Positions 61,153 through 64,000 of a DNA stretch of 64,000 nucleotides are shown one piece after another (the first letter of the stretch is position 1; each line of letters begins with the position of its first letter). The stretch comes from Ferirhizobium litorale (lineage in GTDB: Bacteria > Pseudomonadota > Alphaproteobacteria > Rhizobiales > Rhizobiaceae): positions 1-64,000 of the forward strand of contig JALDYZ010000018.1 of assembly GCA_030028905.1 (NCBI GenBank), in the 5' to 3' direction. The notes under the pieces are model-generated. The model was not told where the DNA came from and did not search any database. It saw only the letters and a program-made list of their open reading frames with translations. The position numbers were made by a program, and so were the translations under genes.

Positions 61153-63225
61153 TCAGAACTCCACCAGCGCAACGATCTTTTCGCGGATGCGCTCGACCGA
61201 GGGCACGGCCCAGTCGAGCAGGGCCGGATGGTGCGGACTCGGAATGTCCGGCATGGCAAGCCGCGACACCGGGGCGTCCAGGTCGATGAAGGCCTCGTCG
61301 GCCACAACCGCGGCGATCTCCGCGCCGAAGCCGGCGGTGGAAAGATCCTCATGCACGATGAGACAGCGCCGCGTTTGGCGCACCGACGACAACACCGCGT
61401 CGCGATCCCAGGGCATCAGCGTGCGCAGATCGATCACGTCGGCCGAGATGCCGGCCGCGGCGTCCTCGCAGCGATGCACCATGGCGCCCCAGGTGACGAT
61501 CGTGATCACATCGCCCTGACGTGTAAGCCTAGCTTTACCATACGGCAGCGCGAAATCGTCGCCTGGATAGGGTCGGCGCGCCCAGGCATGGTCGAGCATC
61601 GCCCGGTGTTCGAAGAAGATCACCGGATCGTTGCCACGCAGCGCCGTCCTGAGCAGACCGACCGCATCCTCGGCGTTGGAGGGGACGGCAACATGCCAGC
61701 CCGGCTGATGCACGAAGGCAACCTCGTTGGTCTGGCTGTGCCAGGGATCGCCGCACTTGAAGAAGCCGCCGGGCATGCGCAGGACGATCGGTGCCGCGAA
61801 GCGATTGTTGGTGCGCCAGCGCATCGTGCCGCAATCGTTGATCTGTTCGGCCGCCGGCTCGGCATATTTGCGGAACTGGATTTCAGGCACCGGCACCAGA
61901 CCGGCAAGCGCCATGCCGACGGCGCGGCCGACGATGCCCTCTTCCGACAGCGAGGTGTCGAAGACGCGCTGCTTGCCAAATTTCTCCTGCAGGCCAAGGG
62001 TCACCGCGTGGACGCCGCCCTTCGGGCCGATATCCTCGCCGAACAGCACGACACGCTGGTTGATTGCCAGTTCGTGATCGAGCGTGCGCCGGATCGCCGT
62101 CACCATGTTGATCCGCTGGCTCCCGGGTTCCGGCACGTCGCGCGTCTCGGGAGGTCGATAACCGTGCCTGTGCTGGCCGCCCATCGCCTGCATTTCGTCC
62201 TCGTAGAAGACGTGCCGCGTAACCGTCTGGGGGGTGGCCACGGGGCGGCCTTCGGCTTCGGTGCGGGCCTTTTCCACGGCGGCCGTGGCGGTTTGCGCGG
62301 TCTCGTTCCACTCTGCGGCAGACATCACTGACGGCACGAGAAAATCGCGCAGCCGGGGCAGCGGGTCTCGGGCCCATTCGGCGCGCAGCAGTTCCTCGCT
62401 CTTGTAGGCCTGCGTATCCTGGAAGCTGTGGCCTTCGAGACGGGGGACGGTCAGCCGCAGCAATGCCGGCGACCTTGTCTCACGGACGAAGGATACCGCC
62501 TCTCGCGTCAGGCGCGCGGCCTCCTGCGGATCGCTGCCGTCGCCGTCGAGGATCTTCAGCCCCTGCCATGCAGAAAGGTTGGCGGCGATATTGCCGCCTG
62601 GGGTCTGGGTCGTCGACGGCACCGAAATGCCAAAGCCGTTGTCCTCGATATAGAACAGCATCGGCAGGGACTGGGTGGTGGCGATGGTCAGCGCCGACCA
62701 GAAACCGTTCGATGCGACGGAGCCATCGCCGCCGAGGACGACGGCGATGGCTCGGCCGTATTCGTCGCGATTGAGCGTGTTTGCATAGTAGTCGATCGCC
62801 TGCGCCCAGCCTGCGGTCGGCGTGTACTGGCTGCCGACGCCGCCGCACATCGGCAGCGCAGAGGCGCCGTCGGGATTGGGATAGTTGAAGACGACGCCGA
62901 TGTCGCGACCGTCGGAATAGCCGCCGGCCCGTCCCGTGGCCGAGCCCAGGGCGTCCGCAGGGTTGACGCCGAGAGCAAGCAGCAGCGGCCTTGAACGGTA
63001 ATAGCCGCAAGCGGCGTCGTGGCGATCGGTAAGCTGGCAGCCGAGCAGGATCTGCGCCAGGTCGTGCCCGCGGGCGGAGAACTGGTAGAGCACCTTCTTT
63101 TCCGGAACGAGCCGCGTTTCCTCCAGTTCGTCCAGCGTGCGCGACAACTGGATGAGATAGGCGACCCGCTTCCAGTCGACGCTGTTGTCGGGTTTCTGGT
63201 GTCCCCTGGTCGCGACCTGGACCAT
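61153..63225 (-). CDS. Fused 2-oxoacid dehydrogenase E1 alpha-beta subunit
   Basis: A 690-residue fusion. The N-terminal half is E1 alpha, with the TPP motif GGDGSVASNGFWSALTIATTQSLPMLFYIEDN. The C-terminal half from about residue 370 is E1 beta (INMVTAIRRTLDHELAINQRVVLFGEDIGPKGGVHAVTLGL, EEGIVGRAVGMALAGLVPVPEIQF). It should decarboxylate a 2-oxoacid, with branched-chain or acetoin-type substrates the best guess from the E2 partner. AGGAGGAGAAGG precedes the ATG. It is divergent from the Lrp regulator. Confidence 0.88.
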   Translation of the reverse strand: MVQVATRGHQKPDNSVDWKRVAYLIQLSRTLDELEETRLVPEKKVLYQFSARGHDLAQILLGCQLTDRHDAACGYYRSRPLLLALGVNPADALGSATGRAGGYSDGRDIGVVFNYPNPDGASALPMCGGVGSQYTPTAGWAQAIDYYANTLNRDEYGRAIAVVLGGDGSVASNGFWSALTIATTQSLPMLFYIEDNGFGISVPSTTQTPGGNIAANLSAWQGLKILDGDGSDPQEAARLTREAVSFVRETRSPALLRLTVPRLEGHSFQDTQAYKSEELLRAEWARDPLPRLRDFLVPSVMSAAEWNETAQTATAAVEKARTEAEGRPVATPQTVTRHVFYEDEMQAMGGQHRHGYRPPETRDVPEPGSQRINMVTAIRRTLDHELAINQRVVLFGEDIGPKGGVHAVTLGLQEKFGKQRVFDTSLSEEGIVGRAVGMALAGLVPVPEIQFRKYAEPAAEQINDCGTMRWRTNNRFAAPIVLRMPGGFFKCGDPWHSQTNEVAFVHQPGWHVAVPSNAEDAVGLLRTALRGNDPVIFFEHRAMLDHAWARRPYPGDDFALPYGKARLTRQGDVITIVTWGAMVHRCEDAAAGISADVIDLRTLMPWDRDAVLSSVRQTRRCLIVHEDLSTAGFGAEIAAVVADEAFIDLDAPVSRLAMPDIPSPHHPALLDWAVPSVERIREKIVALVEF

Positions 63226-63318
63226 CGCCTTCTCCTCCTCAGCAATGTTACAATGGTGGAAATTATATGAGGAGATCGGCGGAAAATCCTTTCAATCTGT
63301 CCGGGTTTTCATGCTAGC

Positions 63319-63336
63319 TTGAAACGTGCGTTTCAA
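63319..63336. promoter_or_regulatory. Perfect inverted repeat, candidate Lrp operator
   Basis: TTGAAACGTGCGTTTCAA is an 8-2-8 perfect inverted repeat 17 bases before the Lrp start and 94 bases from the divergent E1 start. Position and symmetry suit a site for the adjacent Lrp protein. It overlaps the GTG at 63326, so that codon is unlikely to be the start. Confidence 0.65.
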
Positions 63337-63352
63337 AAATTCCCGACAAGTG

Positions 63353-63820
63353 ATGAAAACCTACGATCTCGACAAAATTGACCGGAAAATCATCAGCGTC
63401 CTGCAGGTAGAGGGCGATATCAGCCACAACGCGCTCGCCGAAAAGGTGGGTGCGTCGCCAGCGTCCTGCTGGCGGCGGATCAAGGTGCTGGAGGCTGCGG
63501 GCGTTCTCGGCCGCACCGTCCGGCTCGTCGACAACGAACTGGTCGGTCGCGGCCTCAACGTGTTCTGCCAGGTGCGGATGAAGAGCCACGACCCCGCGAC
63601 CCGGCGCGACTTCGAGCGCTTCGTCGAAAGCCACGAGGAGGTGCTCGAATGCTACTCCATGTCGGGCGACTGGGACTATCTGCTGCGGGTGGTCGCAGCC
63701 GACATCCGCGACTACGAGCGCCTGCTGATGCAAGGCATCCTCACTCATGAGGCGGTCGCAACCTCGTCATCGCATTTTGCGTTGAAAAGCGTAAAATTCA
63801 CCACCGCGATACCGGTATGA
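63353..63820 (+). CDS. Lrp/AsnC-family regulator (BkdR-like position)
   Basis: A 155-residue Lrp-type regulator: helix-turn-helix DLDKIDRKIISVLQVEGDISHNALAEKVGASPASCWRRIKVLEAAG and a RAM domain. Its position next to 2-oxoacid dehydrogenase genes is that of bkdR, so it is expected to activate them in response to a branched-chain amino acid or related metabolite. ATG 63353 is preferred because an operator-like repeat covers the upstream GTG. Confidence 0.85.
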   Translation: MKTYDLDKIDRKIISVLQVEGDISHNALAEKVGASPASCWRRIKVLEAAGVLGRTVRLVDNELVGRGLNVFCQVRMKSHDPATRRDFERFVESHEEVLECYSMSGDWDYLLRVVAADIRDYERLLMQGILTHEAVATSSSHFALKSVKFTTAIPV

Positions 63821-63931
63821 TCGGCAGCCCCTCCGGAGAGCGGCGTCGTGCCTGTGCCGGCACGGCCGTGGTGTCGGCGGTCTTGCTGCGGTAGGTTGAA
63901 GTATGGGGCACGAACCTCGGGAAAGATCGGC

Positions 63932-64000
63932 ATGGAGCGTCGCCTTGCAGCAGTTCTGATTGCCGATGTCGTCGGTTACAGCCGGTTGAGCGAGATCGAC
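63932..64000 (+). CDS. Class III adenylate/guanylate cyclase, N-terminal start (partial)
   Basis: The first 23 codons read MERRLAAVLIADVVGYSRLS and continue past the window edge. IADVVGYSRL is the opening of the CHD catalytic domain with the first metal-binding Asp, at the extreme N-terminus, as in rhizobial cyclases that carry TPR or other domains C-terminally. Downstream architecture is not visible. Confidence 0.8.
   Translation, partial: MERRLAAVLIADVVGYSRLSEID

Noticed and set aside
1..64000. CRISPR arrays, tRNA/rRNA genes, transposases or phage genes
   Set aside because: No repeat-spacer pattern, no recognisable cloverleaf or rRNA sequence and no transposase or phage protein was seen by eye.

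Overview
The window is GC-rich, gene-dense alphaproteobacterial DNA. Gene content points to a rhizobium of the Rhizobiaceae or Phyllobacteriaceae (Ensifer/Sinorhizobium, Rhizobium or Mesorhizobium type): an acdS/acdR ACC-deaminase pair, a haem-type FixL with FixJ and a FixK-like regulator, a periplasmic aldehyde oxidase (PaoABC type), and many ABC substrate-binding proteins with dedicated regulators. No rRNA, tRNA, CRISPR array, insertion sequence or prophage was recognised. The mix of catabolic cassettes resembles a chromid, megaplasmid or accessory chromosomal region, but the replicon cannot be told from sequence alone.

Layout. 1-3.0 kb: the end of etfA, a tautomerase, and a membrane histidine kinase followed by a receiver-only response regulator. 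3.1-9.9 kb: an operon of ABC transporter (ATPase, binding protein, two permeases), LacI regulator, inositol-monophosphatase-like phosphatase and class III metallophosphoesterase, preceded by a perfect 16-bp palindrome. I read it as an uptake and hydrolysis module for an organophosphate, possibly a phosphodiester. 9.9-11.2 kb: a class III nucleotide cyclase, convergent with the phosphoesterase. 11.3-15.1 kb: paoCBA. 15.2-18.7 kb: a SnoaL-like protein, a decayed SDR gene, an AraC regulator, a small ORF and a DJ-1/PfpI protein. 18.8-24.0 kb: a FadR-type GntR regulator divergent from a dehydrogenase/hydrolase operon (Fe-ADH, ALDH, alpha/beta hydrolase, SDR). 24.1-26.1 kb: a GH25 lipoprotein and a secreted hydrolase. 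26.2-30.3 kb: an AceE-like E1 downstream of acdS, with divergent acdR. 30.4-32.8 kb: a LysR regulator and a Tat-exported amidohydrolase. 32.9-34.9 kb: an ABC-F ATPase and a cold-shock protein.

35-47 kb is a stress and low-oxygen block: AI-2E-type membrane protein, PPK2 polyphosphate kinase, SulP transporter, a YiaV/YiaW-like membrane pair, FixL-FixJ, an FMN-split-barrel protein, a tandem universal stress protein and a FixK-like regulator, with a near-consensus anaerobox between the last two. 47.5-50.8 kb: an amidase operon with small metal-binding proteins, and an LssY-domain protein. 50.8-59.8 kb: a LysR regulator and a nitrogen-compound cluster (dimethylformamidase-like protein, BKACE, GNAT, acetylpolyamine-amidohydrolase-like deacetylase, amino-acid binding protein, class III aminotransferase, PotF-like binding protein), suggesting catabolism of acylated amines or polyamines. 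59.9-63.8 kb: a branched-chain-type 2-oxoacid dehydrogenase (E2 plus fused E1 alpha-beta) with a divergent Lrp regulator and a perfect inverted repeat between them. The window ends in the start of another class III cyclase.

The most notable signals are: the palindrome-controlled organophosphate module; the linkage of ACC deaminase to an AceE-like E1 that could consume its 2-oxobutyrate product; the acylpolyamine-like cluster; a 23-nt sequence repeated exactly at two sites, each beside the same type of terminator hairpin; and a candidate small RNA downstream of fixK.
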